This document shows positions 54,287 through 64,000 of a stretch of DNA of 64,000 nt, piece by piece (position 1 is the stretch's first letter; every line of letters starts with the position of its first letter). Below the pieces are notes generated by a model. The model had not been told where the DNA came from. It ran no database searches and was given only the letters and a program-made list of their open reading frames with translations. Source of the stretch: JALEFZ01 sp038527485 (GTDB taxonomy: Bacteria; Bacteroidota; Bacteroidia; J057); contig JBCBFT010000001.1 in NCBI GenBank assembly GCA_038527485.1, forward strand, positions 1 through 64,000. Reading direction: 5' to 3'. The position numbers and the translations under genes are program-made.

Positions 54287-55129
54287 CTACTTCACCAGCT
54301 CCTTTACAACTTCAGCAACCGTTTTTATTTCAAATGATCGATCCACACACAGCTTCACGGCCTGCTCAAAATAGGAGGGAGAGCAGCCATATTTGGAATA
54401 ATTTTCCTCTACATCATGGGTATAAAAAATGAGCCATCCCCCTTCCTTATCAAATTCATCCAGTAAGGCTTCAATGCTTGAAATTGGATACCTACCTTCG
54501 TATAGCTGAATGGCTTTCAGGTTATTAAAATCTGTCTTTCCTTGATTGATGCCACGGTCGATCCCTCTACTTGACTGAAATCGACTACTGGTATTTTTCT
54601 TGGCCAGTGATGTTTGCTCTCCAAAAGGATAGGAAAAATTCAGGAGGTCTTGGTCAATTCCTAGTTGTGCAAACTCAGCTGTATTTTTATCTAAATCTTG
54701 AGCAATGTAGGCTGCATCTTTGGCTTGATAAAAATGAAAGTGATCGTAAGTATGAGACGCGATTTCGTGTCCCTTTGCATCAATAGCCTTCAAGTGATCC
54801 AAATTATACATCGTCTCAGGACCATGCCCCTCCATGAAGGTCATGGCAATGTAAAACGTTCCTTGTATCCCATGCTGATCCAGTATAGGCGCTGCCTGCT
54901 CAAAGGCAGAAGCGGGAACATCATCAAAGGTAAAGGTCACGATCTTTCGATCAGCCGGAACCGTATGAAAATGGGTGTGTGTGAGGTCCGTTAATTTTCG
55001 CTGAGCTGTACGAATATATTTTTGCATGCTAGGTTCTGTAAAAACAACACACAATATAGAAATATCTAGCAGCCAAATACAAAGCTTGCTAAGCCAAAAA
55101 TAGCTGAAATTCTTTTTCTGAAATGACAT
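54287..55129 (-). CDS. Polysaccharide deacetylase family protein (NodB domain, CE4)
   Basis: The product has up to 280 residues. The NodB fold begins at KIVTFTFDDVPASAFEQAAP, with the two metal/catalytic Asp, and continues with ASHTYDHFHFYQ, carrying the His-x3-His metal pair, and NFSYPFGEQTS. FYTHDVEENYSKYG is near the end. Such enzymes remove acetyl groups from N-acetylglucosamine polymers or peptidoglycan. With the first ATG the N-terminus is a hydrophobic anchor (LCIWLLDISILCVVFT), but this start overlaps the upstream gene by 41 bases. The ATG at 55027 gives a 246-residue soluble form. I cannot decide between them. Confidence 0.8.
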   Translation of the reverse strand: MSFQKKNFSYFWLSKLCIWLLDISILCVVFTEPSMQKYIRTAQRKLTDLTHTHFHTVPADRKIVTFTFDDVPASAFEQAAPILDQHGIQGTFYIAMTFMEGHGPETMYNLDHLKAIDAKGHEIASHTYDHFHFYQAKDAAYIAQDLDKNTAEFAQLGIDQDLLNFSYPFGEQTSLAKKNTSSRFQSSRGIDRGINQGKTDFNNLKAIQLYEGRYPISSIEALLDEFDKEGGWLIFYTHDVEENYSKYGCSPSYFEQAVKLCVDRSFEIKTVAEVVKELVK

Positions 55130-55841
55130 GAGCAGCGTTTCCGTTCCTTTGAGCTATTTCGAGTAAACCATGACTTCCTTTGATCCCTACCAGCTCTCCA
55201 TCTGCTACAGAATGATAGCTTACGCCAAGTGGGATGTTTTGATCTCCAACATTGATATAGCCTTTGCGCAATTCCGATACTTTGAGATTGGAGATCAAAT
55301 TCCCAAAATGATCAATGTGGATGACTTTCCCTGGCACCTGCTGCTCTCCCCCCAAAGGCTCAATAAAGGGCGACAGAGGAATGCGATACGAGCGAACAGG
55401 TCCCACCTGTGTGATCAGAAATCCTGCCGAAAGGTGGGCAGCCGTCGGAGCAAAAATATCTTTTCCGTGGAAAGTATGACTGATTTGACTGAGTTGCAAA
55501 CGAGGATTTTCCACAGCCATGATCAACTTGACAGGTAACTCAGCTAGCACATAATCCAGCAAGCCATTGTCAGGCACAATGAAAACATAGTCATGGGTTT
55601 GGACAACTAGTACGTCACGCTCACTTCCCACTCCAGGATCAATCACACAAACGAAAATAGTTCCCTTTGGATAGTATTTGTAGCTATTCCAAAGCACAAA
55701 GCGCGCAGCATCAAGATTTTGTGGAGGAATACTATGGGTAAGGTCAACAATGTCTGCCTGCGGATCAATGCTTTTGATCACCCCTTTCATGATACCTGGA
55801 TACGCATCCATTTGCCCGAAGTCTGTCATCAATGCAATCAT
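55089..55841 (-). CDS. SAM hydroxide adenosyltransferase (DUF62/chlorinase-fluorinase family)
   Basis: The 250-residue enzyme starts at MIALMTDFG (ATG 55841); a longer frame upstream is not family-like. IALMTDFGQMDAYPGIMKG, the Asp-Leu-Thr-His-Ser-Ile-Pro block (VDLTHSIPPQNLDAARF) and FVCVIDPGVGSERDVLVVQT are the expected motifs. The family splits S-adenosylmethionine into methionine and adenosine using water; halogenases are rare members. I see no evidence for the halide-specific loop. Its 3' end overlaps the longest form of the deacetylase gene, so the two are likely co-transcribed. Confidence 0.87.
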   Translation of the reverse strand: MIALMTDFGQMDAYPGIMKGVIKSIDPQADIVDLTHSIPPQNLDAARFVLWNSYKYYPKGTIFVCVIDPGVGSERDVLVVQTHDYVFIVPDNGLLDYVLAELPVKLIMAVENPRLQLSQISHTFHGKDIFAPTAAHLSAGFLITQVGPVRSYRIPLSPFIEPLGGEQQVPGKVIHIDHFGNLISNLKVSELRKGYINVGDQNIPLGVSYHSVADGELVGIKGSHGLLEIAQRNGNAAHVISEKEFQLFLA

Positions 55842-56015
55842 GACGTAAAGATAATAGGAGAATGTGAAAAGTGGGAGCAGAGAGCAGAGAGCAGATCCCG
55901 TTTGCGGGATTTCGCGTTGCTCAAGGAGAAGGGAAGAAAGTGTTTGTCTAGAAAAGAAAACAGACACACAGGATCATCTCCCATGTGCCTGAACTACTAT
56001 ACAACCTATACTCAG

Positions 56016-59000
56016 TTACCTAATCAATGTGATCATTTTTTCTTGGCGGATTTTCAATCCATTGGTTGCGGTAGCGATGATGGTCAAAGCATACACACCC
56101 TGAGGGGCAGGCTTGCCGTCGGTTCTACCGTCCCAACCTGGAGCGAGTTGATCCGCTGTATACATGAGCTTCCCCCATCTGTTGAAGATCTTGAGATCGA
56201 CCTGCTGGATGTATTGCCCTTTGATGAGGAAGTTTTCATTGACACCGTCTCCATTGGGCGTGAAGGCATCGGGCACGTATAATACAGGCTTAATGCCGAG
56301 GCAAGCGTAGCTGGAAATGGACTGCTGAAGGTTGCCCCCACGCTCGTAGGCGATGACGCGATAACACAACTCTGGTTGATCCAAGAAGGTCTGCCCATCC
56401 AGATAGTTCGTCACATTTCCTTCTACTACATCCACTCTCACAAACTCACTGATAGACTGGTTAAAGACCTGAATTTCGTAGAAGTCTACGCCATTTTCCC
56501 ATTCCAAATATGGGTTCCAATTGAGTTGATTTCCTCCTGCGGCTTCTACGCCTTCCAATAAGATGCTCGTACCAATCTCTGTGAAGGGTGTCACAAATCC
56601 ACAGCTGTCACGCGCCCAGAGGCGATACTGGTAGGATTCGGATTCGACTGCGGCACTAGAGTCCAAATAGGCCGTTGCTTCGGGCGAAAGACTGGCCAGT
56701 CCCTGCCATGTATTCCCTTGGTCAAAACTCCGCTCAATCAGTACTTCAATGAGATCTTCCACTTCCCATCTCTTCCACTCGACGAGTACAGACTGGTTCT
56801 GTTCTACCGTTGCACGTAAGATTTCAGCTGTCTGCTCAGGCGCCGTTTTGAGATTGCGAATGCCTGTGGTATCACTCCATGCATTTTGTCCTTGTGCTAG
56901 CCCCACTGCCAAGATACGATAGCTATAGACATTGAAACAGCGTGTCATAGAATCAATGTAGGTACGGGTATTTCCTTCGACCACGTCTAGGAAGGTCGCA
57001 TTGGCAGGATCGTAGCCTTCAACTCGGTAGATTTCATACTGGTCCACCTGATCCCAGCCACGGTAGGCATTCCAGTTGAGGACGACACGGTTGGGCAAAG
57101 CCTGAGACTCCAGGTTAATGGTACAATGAGTTTCTGCCAAATTCAAGCTCCCTTCTGTCCCGCAGAAGTTGCGGCTCACCATTCGATAGCAATAGCTATT
57201 GTTTTCGCAGTCTAGCACTCCTGGTCTACTGTCGATGTAGATGGTATCATTGGCTGCATTGACCTCATGGATCAGCTCCCAGTTTCCACTTTCATTCTCC
57301 CAATACAAGAGATAGGCACTGAAATCTGCTTCCGCTATCTTCTCCCAAGTCAAGCGTACAGCTTCCTTGTTGACGACTGATGCGGCAATCAATTCGACCT
57401 GATCGGGAACTTCTGTTCCAAAGATCTCGACTTCGGAGGACTTGGTCACCACAGCCTCACAACCGAGAGAATCCGTCACCACCAATGTCACCACATAAGA
57501 TCCTGTATCTGTGTATGTATGGCCTGTTTCCATTCCTATTCCTTCATTGCCATCGCCAAAGTCCCATTCGTAGGAAGCAATCCCTCGCCCACTGCTCGCA
57601 TTGGCAGCAAAGCTTACCAAGACAGGCGGACAATCAGGCTGGTAATTGACCGCAAAGTCTGCTTGGGGACGGCTGAGTTCGATGTAGGCAGATTGCATTA
57701 GGGTATCCGTACAACCATTGTCATCTACAACAGATAGCGTCACATCATAGAGCCCGTCGTCTGCATAGGTATGAATCGGATTCTGCACCGTTGCCCCATT
57801 TCCATCTCCAAATTGCCATGACCAGCTGTTGATGTTTCCAGGGCTCTGGTCAGCAAATAGGACGACCAATCCTGCACAACCTACAGTATCCGATGCGAGG
57901 AAATCCACCGTAGGATTCTCATACACTTCGATCGTTCGTGTGAGAGAGTCTTGGCAACCATTGGCATCGGTCACTTGCATGTTGATTTCGTAAAGACCTG
58001 CATTTTCCAGTAAGAACTGAGCGGCATTTCCTCCTGCACTGAACTGCCCATCTAACCACCATGTCCATTGGGTAATACCCGAATTGCTTTCGGTAGTGTC
58101 AGAGGCGAGGACATTGAGTGGCGCACAACCTGCACTGTCGCTGAGGTTATAGTTAGCACGAGGCGGTTGATAGATCTCTACAGCATTGGGAAGCACCAAT
58201 GTATCTGTACATCCGATCAGATTGGTGACGATCAATGTCACATCATATAGACCAGGGTCTTGATATACATGATCTGGATTGTTTCCTGTACCTGTACTCC
58301 CATCTCCAAAATCCCAGAACCAGCTTGTCAATAAGGTATCCGCCACTGTCCCATCCTGGAAAGTAACACTTGTCCCAGGACATCCTGGCTGTCCACTCAC
58401 AGTAAAGGAAGCGGAAGGCTGCGTCACGCGAATAAGGTCCGTCTGCACCAAAGTGTCCGAACAACCGCGCACGTCAAATATAACTAGGCTTACTGTGTAG
58501 GTTCCCGACTGTGTGTAGACATGGTTGGGATTTTGCAAAAGTGAAGTCGCTCCATCTCCGAAGTCCCAAACCCAGGTGTCTACGGCCACATTGCCCTGAG
58601 AGACATCTACAAAGGAGATGGTCTCACCTACACAAGCCAGTGTCTCCGAGCTGATGAAGTTTGCTTGTGGCGGACCGAATACTTCAATTTGCTCGACGGT
58701 ACTGTCTACACATCCAAATCCATCTGTGACGGTAAGCTGAATGTCATAAGTGCCAGGTGTGGAATAATTGGCAATGGTATTAGGGAAATTACTTGTCTGT
58801 CCATTGCCCATATCCCATTCCCATGCTACGATAAATGTTCCTGTAGCTTGAGAAGAATCTACGGCTTGTAACGCAAAAGGAGGACAGGCGGCCGTGTCTC
58901 CCAAGACCATCGTTGCCACAGGTGGCGTCCGTACTTCTATTCCCTGCGTCAAGGTATCTCTTCCGACACAACCTAGCGCATCAATCCCTGTCAAAATCAC

Positions 59001-62000
59001 ATCATAACTCCCTGGTTGTGTGTACATATGGCTCACTTGCTGACCTGTGGCTGTATTGCCGTCACCAAAATCCCAAATCCAGTTTACAAGTGGGGTATCT
59101 ACCTGACTACTGTCTGTAAAGGTCAAAACAGCACCTGGACAAGTTTGATTTTCACTGATGGTAAAAGCCAAATCAGGATCGCCTATGTTGATGTACTGAG
59201 GGACTGTCAAGGTATCCGTACAACCATTGGCATCAGCTACAGCAAGTGTAATGTCGTAGACACCATCTGTCTGATAGGTATGGCTCACTAAGGCCCCTGA
59301 ACCTGTATTTCCATCACCGAAGTCCCAATTCCAATTGACGACTTGCGTGCCTCCTCCTGCTTGACTCAAAAACTGAATGGGTCGAGGCGAACATCCAGAA
59401 AAAATATCTGCGGTAAAGTTGGCTTGTGGACCTGCATTAACAGTGACGACTTGAGTGGTCGTATCCAAACAGCCTCTAGCATCTTCTACTACCAACTGAA
59501 TATCGTAAGTACCTGATTGCGTAAATGTCTGATTGCCATTGGGAAAATTATACGTATTCCCATTGTCAAAGTCCCAAGCATAGGAGATGATGTTCAACCC
59601 ATTGCCCGAAGAGGCATCCGTAAACTGCACGGCCAATGGTGCACAGCCACTATTTTGATCCATGGAGAAAGCAGCTGTAGGTGGCTGGTAGATCTGCACC
59701 ATATTAGGTCGTGACAAGGTCTGCTGGCAACCGTTGGCATCTGTGATGGTCAGGCTCACAGTATAATTTCCTGACTGGAAGTAGGTATGAGTAGGATTAG
59801 GACCTGTTGCTGTATTCCCATCGCCAAAATCCCACTGCCAACTCACGATGGTCGTATCCGCATTGGTAATATCAGAGAAGTTAATGGAGGTTCCTCTACA
59901 TCCCACTGCACTGTCTGGCAAGAAGGCTACCTCTGGTCCTGAAAGTGTAATGAAGTTGGGCTTCGTCAGCGAATCCTCACAACCAAAGCTATTGCCTACA
60001 ATCAATCCGATGTCAAAGCTCCCCACAGAGTCAAATGCTAAGGCAGGAAACTGGACGCTACTAAAGAGACTGTCGTCTACGAACCAGTTCCACGAAACGG
60101 GAGCAGACGCCCCTCCACTTTGGTCAATGAAGGTAATGGGCGCGTTGACACAACCTGATGTATCTACAGCGGAGAAGTTGGCCGTGATACTGGGATAAAT
60201 GTCTATGTTTTGGGTAGCTGTATCACGACATCCATTTACATCTTCTATGATTTGTTGGATCGTGTAAGCACCCGCTGTGTTGAAGGCAATAGAAGGGTTG
60301 GGAATGTTAAACTGTCCACCTCCACTTACATCATAGGTATAAGAGACAATAGGGACACCAGATGAAGTACTTGTATCAGTCAAACTGATTGTTGCAGGTA
60401 CACAGATTCCCGAATCAGACACCACAAAGTCTGCTATGGGTCGATCAAAAATAGTCACAAGTTGAGGTTCTGTGAGCGTGTCAGTACACCCCTTGGCATC
60501 TACCACGATCAGCGTCACATCAAAATTTCCCGATTGTGTATAGGTATAGCTGGCATTCTGCGTCGTGGCACTGCTTCCGTCACCAAATAGCCATTCCCAC
60601 TGCACGATAGTCGTATCAGACTGTGCGGCTCCTGTGAAGTTCACAGCCAAGGGTGGACAGGAAGGCACGGCGTCAGAGGTCAAACTCACATCAGGAGCAT
60701 CTAGCTCGATCAAGTCAGGAAGGACCTGAGTGGCGACACAGCCATTGGCATCGGTCACCGTCAGACTTACATCAAAGCTCCCATTGGTCACATAGGTATG
60801 CTGTGGCTGGTTGCCCGTCCCTGTGTTACCGTCGCCGAAATCCCAGAACCAGCTTTGAATGCCTGCATTGGAGACAGATGCATCCGTAAACTGGACGGTC
60901 TTGGGCGCACAGCCCTGATCTGAGGAGACGATGAAGTTAGGCAAAGGAGAACCCAATACGGTAATGATTTCTATTGTACTATCCTGACATCCGTTATTGT
61001 CTGTGACAAATAATTTTACTTGATAGGTTCCAGGAGTAAAGAAGGTATAGGAAGGCGAACTCAAGACCGCATTTCCTCCATCTCCAAAATCCCAGAAGTT
61101 ACCTACGATGGCTCCATTTGCTGTAGAACTGTTGCCAAAGTTGACTGTCAGCGGCGCACAACCCTGTGTTTGAGAAGGGGTAAACGTAGCCTGTGGCGGT
61201 GTATTGACTGTGATGTTGACAGGTACTGAAAGCGAGTCGCTACACCCGTCGAAGTTTGTCACAGTTAGCTGTACACTGTAGTTGCCTGGCGTCGCATAAA
61301 TGTGGGTAGGATTGGCTAAGGCAGATGTATCTCCATCGCCAAACTCCCAGAAATAGGATACAATAGGCACATTGGATGTGGAGGTGCTAGCAAAAGAAAC
61401 AATCTTTCCTGTACAGGTGAAACTTTCACTGCTGATGAAATTGGCTGTAGGTCCAGGCTCTACGACTACGCTATCCGAGGCAGGAATCGCTACTGTACAA
61501 CCTGCGGAGTCCTCGATAAGTAGGACAGGAAAAGCCGTTGTATCCGTAAAATACGTATGACTGACATTTTGCCCTAATCCCAGACTTCCATCTCCAAAGT
61601 CCCAGGTCCAGCTTACCGCTCCATTGGTCGTCGCAGCAAAATCTACCGTCAAAGGCTTACAGCCTGCGATATTGCTCATCGTAAAGCTTCCTGTAGGTCC
61701 CGTCAGATCAATCAGATCTGCGGCAAATAAAGTATCTGTACAACCCTGATTCGTACTCACGATCAAGCGCACGTCAAAGCTTCCTGGCAAACTGTAGACT
61801 TTACTTGGATTGGCCAAAGTAGAAGTACTCCCATCCCCAAAGTCCCAGTTCCAACTTGTCACATTTGAACTAGACTGGTTAATGAAACTAACTGCTAGCG
61901 GTGGACAAGACTGCTGGGTAGGCGAAGCAAAGAAATTGGCTACGGGCGGTCCCACTTCCACGAAGTTTGAGGCAATCGCTTGGCTCACACAGCCATTGGC

Positions 62001-64000
62001 GTCTGTCACTGTAAGTACTACGCTGTAGGTCCCGATATTTGGAGGGTAGATGTGGACAGGATTGGGAATGGTCGATGTATTGCCGTCACCGAAGTTCCAG
62101 AGGTAGGTATTGCCTACGCCTGTAGATTGATTGATGAAACTGACAGGGGCTCCAGGACAGGAAATCGTATCGTTGGTTGTGAAGGCCGCATTGGGGAAGG
62201 TCGGCTGGATCAAGGATTGCTTGACCAGCGTATCCGAGCATCCTTGATCGTCTACAATCACCAACTGGACGTCATAGGACCCTGTCTGCGTATATGTATG
62301 CGTCGGATTGGGACCTGTCCCTACTCCCCCATCACCGAAGTCCCAAAACCAGCCTGTAATGTTATTGGTTCCAGGTACTACATAGCTGCTGTCCATGAAA
62401 CTCACCGAAAGCGGCGCACATCCTGTCACAGTATCGACCAAGAAGACCGCTTTAGGGCCTACAATCTGGATGAGATTGGGGAGCGTCAGCGTATCTGCAC
62501 AACCGCCATTGCGCTGAGCAATCAATGTCACATCGTAGCTTCCTGGTGTAGCATATACATGTGAAGGATTGGCTTGGTTGGAAAAGTTTCCATCCCCAAA
62601 GTCCCACAAGTATCCCGTCGCATCAATGGATGTATTGGTAAAATCTACGGGAAGCCCTGTACAGCCTGCTGTCTGGTTGACCGTAAATCCTGCTACAGGC
62701 GTGCGTATCTCAAAGGTCTCCGAATACGAATCGACACAGGTCGTGGTATCGTTTGTCACGACAAGTTGAACCGTGTAGGTTCCAGGTGTCGTATAAGTGT
62801 GTGTCGGAAACTGCGTCGTGTCCTGTGGACTTCCATCCCCAAAATCCCATTGCCAGCCAGTTGCCATGATGGAAGCGTCTGTGAAGGAAATGGTCAGCGG
62901 CACTTGGCAACCACCTTCTGGGTTCATGACAAAGTCCGCAATCGGTCCTAAGACTTTGATAAAATCGGGTTTAAGCAAGGTATCCGCACAACCAAAATTC
63001 GTCGTCACCAGCATGACATCAAATGTCCCAGTATCCCCATAAGCATGTACAGGATTTTGTAAGATGGAACCTGTCCCATCTCCAAAAAACCATTCCCACT
63101 CTGTCGCGGCACTCGATTGATCCACAAAACTCACGGGATCTTGCGCACACACGATCAGCGGATTGGCCGTAAAATTTACTGTGGGCAAAAGTCCCGCTTC
63201 AATAAAAGAATAGCTGACGGTATCTCGGCAGCCTTCAGATGTGACGACTGTGAGAGAAACTGTGTACAGTCCTTGTCCTGTGTAGGTATGTGATGGATTT
63301 TGGGCAAAAGTTCCTGTACCATCTCCGAAATCCCAAACCCAATTGGTGATGCTATCATAACTAGAAATACTGAGATCCAAAAAATTGACTCCCAAAGGGG
63401 TACACCCTTCTACTGTATCTGGTAAAAAGGAGGCAATGGGAGGAATGATTTGGATGAAATTGGGCTGGTTGATGGTATCGCGACAGCCATTGGTACTTTC
63501 CGCAATCAATTGAACATCGAAAAAACCAGTGGTATTGTAGACATGTGTCGGATTGGCCACATTGGCGGTATTCCCATCTCCAAAATCCCAAAACCAATTA
63601 ACTGTATTGGTTGTTTGTGCGGTGAAATTAACCACATGCGGTGTCTGACACCCATCTACGTCATCAGCCGTAAATGCAGCAACAGGCGAAGGCTGAACCA
63701 GTATGCTCTGAGGAAAGGTGAACGTATCCTGACAACCCAAGGCATTGCTGGCGATCAGCTGAAGGGTATACACACCTGGTGTGGTATAAGTATGAATAGG
63801 TGTCTGTCCTGATTGCGTCGTTCCATCTCCAAAGTCCCACAAATAACTACTAGCTCCCATAGAGGTATTGGAAATGGCCAGCATTTCGCCCACACAAGCT
63901 GTTGTATCGGCTAGGTTGAAACTGGCAGTCGGAAACTGAAAGGGAATCAAATCCTGGCGTACCAAGGTATCTGAACAACCATTGGCATTGGTCGCAATCA
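56016..64000 (-). CDS. Giant PKD-repeat protein with T9SS type B domain, 5' truncated
   Basis: The frame is open to the window edge, so about 2660 residues are visible and the start lies outside. Twenty-six PKD repeats of about 85 residues can be counted from their WxWDFGDG-type core; five are degenerate (YTYDVSGGG, WNWFVDDS, YAWDFDNGN, WEWDMGNGQ, WTWWLDGQ). Typical borders are ANGCTDTL and GxPTHTYxxxGxYDV. Four fibronectin-III-like modules follow, alternating LTWEK/NWNAY types (EVPDQVELIAASVV, VLNWNAYRGWDQVDQYEIYR). The last 90 residues are the gliding-motility-associated C-terminal domain (VPDAFTPNGDGVNENFLIKG, LKIFNRWGKLMY, GVYALTI), a T9SS type B signal. A cell-surface adhesin or filament component is likely. 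Confidence 0.92.
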   Translation of the reverse strand, partial: IATNANGCSDTLVRQDLIPFQFPTASFNLADTTACVGEMLAISNTSMGASSYLWDFGDGTTQSGQTPIHTYTTPGVYTLQLIASNALGCQDTFTFPQSILVQPSPVAAFTADDVDGCQTPHVVNFTAQTTNTVNWFWDFGDGNTANVANPTHVYNTTGFFDVQLIAESTNGCRDTINQPNFIQIIPPIASFLPDTVEGCTPLGVNFLDLSISSYDSITNWVWDFGDGTGTFAQNPSHTYTGQGLYTVSLTVVTSEGCRDTVSYSFIEAGLLPTVNFTANPLIVCAQDPVSFVDQSSAATEWEWFFGDGTGSILQNPVHAYGDTGTFDVMLVTTNFGCADTLLKPDFIKVLGPIADFVMNPEGGCQVPLTISFTDASIMATGWQWDFGDGSPQDTTQFPTHTYTTPGTYTVQLVVTNDTTTCVDSYSETFEIRTPVAGFTVNQTAGCTGLPVDFTNTSIDATGYLWDFGDGNFSNQANPSHVYATPGSYDVTLIAQRNGGCADTLTLPNLIQIVGPKAVFLVDTVTGCAPLSVSFMDSSYVVPGTNNITGWFWDFGDGGVGTGPNPTHTYTQTGSYDVQLVIVDDQGCSDTLVKQSLIQPTFPNAAFTTNDTISCPGAPVSFINQSTGVGNTYLWNFGDGNTSTIPNPVHIYPPNIGTYSVVLTVTDANGCVSQAIASNFVEVGPPVANFFASPTQQSCPPLAVSFINQSSSNVTSWNWDFGDGSTSTLANPSKVYSLPGSFDVRLIVSTNQGCTDTLFAADLIDLTGPTGSFTMSNIAGCKPLTVDFAATTNGAVSWTWDFGDGSLGLGQNVSHTYFTDTTAFPVLLIEDSAGCTVAIPASDSVVVEPGPTANFISSESFTCTGKIVSFASTSTSNVPIVSYFWEFGDGDTSALANPTHIYATPGNYSVQLTVTNFDGCSDSLSVPVNITVNTPPQATFTPSQTQGCAPLTVNFGNSSTANGAIVGNFWDFGDGGNAVLSSPSYTFFTPGTYQVKLFVTDNNGCQDSTIEIITVLGSPLPNFIVSSDQGCAPKTVQFTDASVSNAGIQSWFWDFGDGNTGTGNQPQHTYVTNGSFDVSLTVTDANGCVATQVLPDLIELDAPDVSLTSDAVPSCPPLAVNFTGAAQSDTTIVQWEWLFGDGSSATTQNASYTYTQSGNFDVTLIVVDAKGCTDTLTEPQLVTIFDRPIADFVVSDSGICVPATISLTDTSTSSGVPIVSYTYDVSGGGQFNIPNPSIAFNTAGAYTIQQIIEDVNGCRDTATQNIDIYPSITANFSAVDTSGCVNAPITFIDQSGGASAPVSWNWFVDDSLFSSVQFPALAFDSVGSFDIGLIVGNSFGCEDSLTKPNFITLSGPEVAFLPDSAVGCRGTSINFSDITNADTTIVSWQWDFGDGNTATGPNPTHTYFQSGNYTVSLTITDANGCQQTLSRPNMVQIYQPPTAAFSMDQNSGCAPLAVQFTDASSGNGLNIISYAWDFDNGNTYNFPNGNQTFTQSGTYDIQLVVEDARGCLDTTTQVVTVNAGPQANFTADIFSGCSPRPIQFLSQAGGGTQVVNWNWDFGDGNTGSGALVSHTYQTDGVYDITLAVADANGCTDTLTVPQYINIGDPDLAFTISENQTCPGAVLTFTDSSQVDTPLVNWIWDFGDGNTATGQQVSHMYTQPGSYDVILTGIDALGCVGRDTLTQGIEVRTPPVATMVLGDTAACPPFALQAVDSSQATGTFIVAWEWDMGNGQTSNFPNTIANYSTPGTYDIQLTVTDGFGCVDSTVEQIEVFGPPQANFISSETLACVGETISFVDVSQGNVAVDTWVWDFGDGATSLLQNPNHVYTQSGTYTVSLVIFDVRGCSDTLVQTDLIRVTQPSASFTVSGQPGCPGTSVTFQDGTVADTLLTSWFWDFGDGSTGTGNNPDHVYQDPGLYDVTLIVTNLIGCTDTLVLPNAVEIYQPPRANYNLSDSAGCAPLNVLASDTTESNSGITQWTWWLDGQFSAGGNAAQFLLENAGLYEINMQVTDANGCQDSLTRTIEVYENPTVDFLASDTVGCAGLVVLFADQSPGNINSWSWQFGDGNGATVQNPIHTYADDGLYDVTLSVVDDNGCTDTLMQSAYIELSRPQADFAVNYQPDCPPVLVSFAANASSGRGIASYEWDFGDGNEGIGMETGHTYTDTGSYVVTLVVTDSLGCEAVVTKSSEVEIFGTEVPDQVELIAASVVNKEAVRLTWEKIAEADFSAYLLYWENESGNWELIHEVNAANDTIYIDSRPGVLDCENNSYCYRMVSRNFCGTEGSLNLAETHCTINLESQALPNRVVLNWNAYRGWDQVDQYEIYRVEGYDPANATFLDVVEGNTRTYIDSMTRCFNVYSYRILAVGLAQGQNAWSDTTGIRNLKTAPEQTAEILRATVEQNQSVLVEWKRWEVEDLIEVLIERSFDQGNTWQGLASLSPEATAYLDSSAAVESESYQYRLWARDSCGFVTPFTEIGTSILLEGVEAAGGNQLNWNPYLEWENGVDFYEIQVFNQSISEFVRVDVVEGNVTNYLDGQTFLDQPELCYRVIAYERGGNLQQSISSYACLGIKPVLYVPDAFTPNGDGVNENFLIKGQYIQQVDLKIFNRWGKLMYTADQLAPGWDGRTDGKPAPQGVYALTIIATATNGLKIRQEKMITLIR

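Noticed and set aside
55895..55910. Hairpin ATCCCG-TTTG-CGGGAT before the SAM hydroxide adenosyltransferase gene as a SAM riboswitch
   Set aside because: It is a single short stem without the conserved loops of any SAM riboswitch class.
61980..62564. Plus-strand frame of 194 codons inside the PKD gene
   Set aside because: Repetitive antisense frames recur at each PKD repeat; their wording simply mirrors the repeat and shows no independent domain.
56016..64000. CRISPR-like regular repetition at about 250-base intervals
   Set aside because: The periodicity is that of PKD protein repeats in an open frame; there are no short identical repeats with unique spacers.

Overview
The window looks like a piece of a Bacteroidota chromosome, most likely from the Saprospiria/Chitinophagia side of the phylum. 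The evidence is several secreted proteins ending in type IX secretion (T9SS) sorting domains, one giant PKD-repeat protein with a gliding-motility-associated C-terminal domain, a Bacteroidota-type LptD, GH97 and NamZ enzymes, weak Shine-Dalgarno sites and promoter boxes of the TAnnTTTG type. Base composition is in the mid-forties % G+C by eye. The taxonomic placement is inference. There is one assembly gap (ten N at 36938-36947). No rRNA, tRNA, CRISPR array, insertion sequence or prophage was found.

Layout. 1-4.3 kb: the end of a T9SS cargo protein, a cell-wall amidase and LptD (outer-membrane LPS assembly). 4.5-10.3 kb: a carbohydrate operon of a CBM20-GH77 4-alpha-glucanotransferase, a GH63/MGH1-like glycosidase and a sodium:solute symporter, with a cluster of palindromic repeats after the first gene. 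10.3-13.0 kb: a minus-strand group with a small lipoprotein, a protein combining a MafI-like segment with a DUF6896-like domain (immunity-like), an SGNH hydrolase and an unknown secreted protein. 13.3-25.6 kb: a very large cytoplasmic (alpha/alpha)6-barrel candidate carbohydrate enzyme, an aldose-epimerase-like protein, a penicillin-acylase-family hydrolase, a class 3 lipase lipoprotein, a SulP anion transporter and a LolC/E-like permease. 25.7-32.1 kb: NamZ (muropeptide sugar recycling), a GH97 alpha-glucosidase preceded by a strongly structured leader, a GT2 glycosyltransferase and a sugar-nucleotide epimerase.

32.1-40.2 kb: a hairpin-rich non-coding stretch, an orphan histidine-kinase dimerization domain, and two large repeat-built T9SS cargo proteins facing away from each other across an AT-rich gap-containing spacer. 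40.2-50.4 kb: housekeeping and unknown genes, all on the minus strand (papain/NlpC-like protein, membrane protein, macrodomain plus Zn-alcohol dehydrogenase, ProC, a methyltransferase, GroES-GroEL). 50.7-64 kb: two paralogous LamG/PKD T9SS proteins, a polysaccharide deacetylase overlapping a SAM hydroxide adenosyltransferase, and the 3' eight kilobases of the giant PKD protein.

The genes do not form one system. The clearest themes are alpha-glucan or glycoside turnover (GH77, GH63-like, GH97, symporter), cell-envelope maintenance (LptD, amidase, NamZ, LolC-like) and a surface/secreted adhesin-like repertoire sent through T9SS. The most unusual non-coding signals are a GU-containing multi-stem leader before GH97, repeated TGYCA-N3-TGRCA inverted repeats in the long groESL leader, a run of short hairpins after the epimerase gene, and at least three families of dispersed palindromic repeats.
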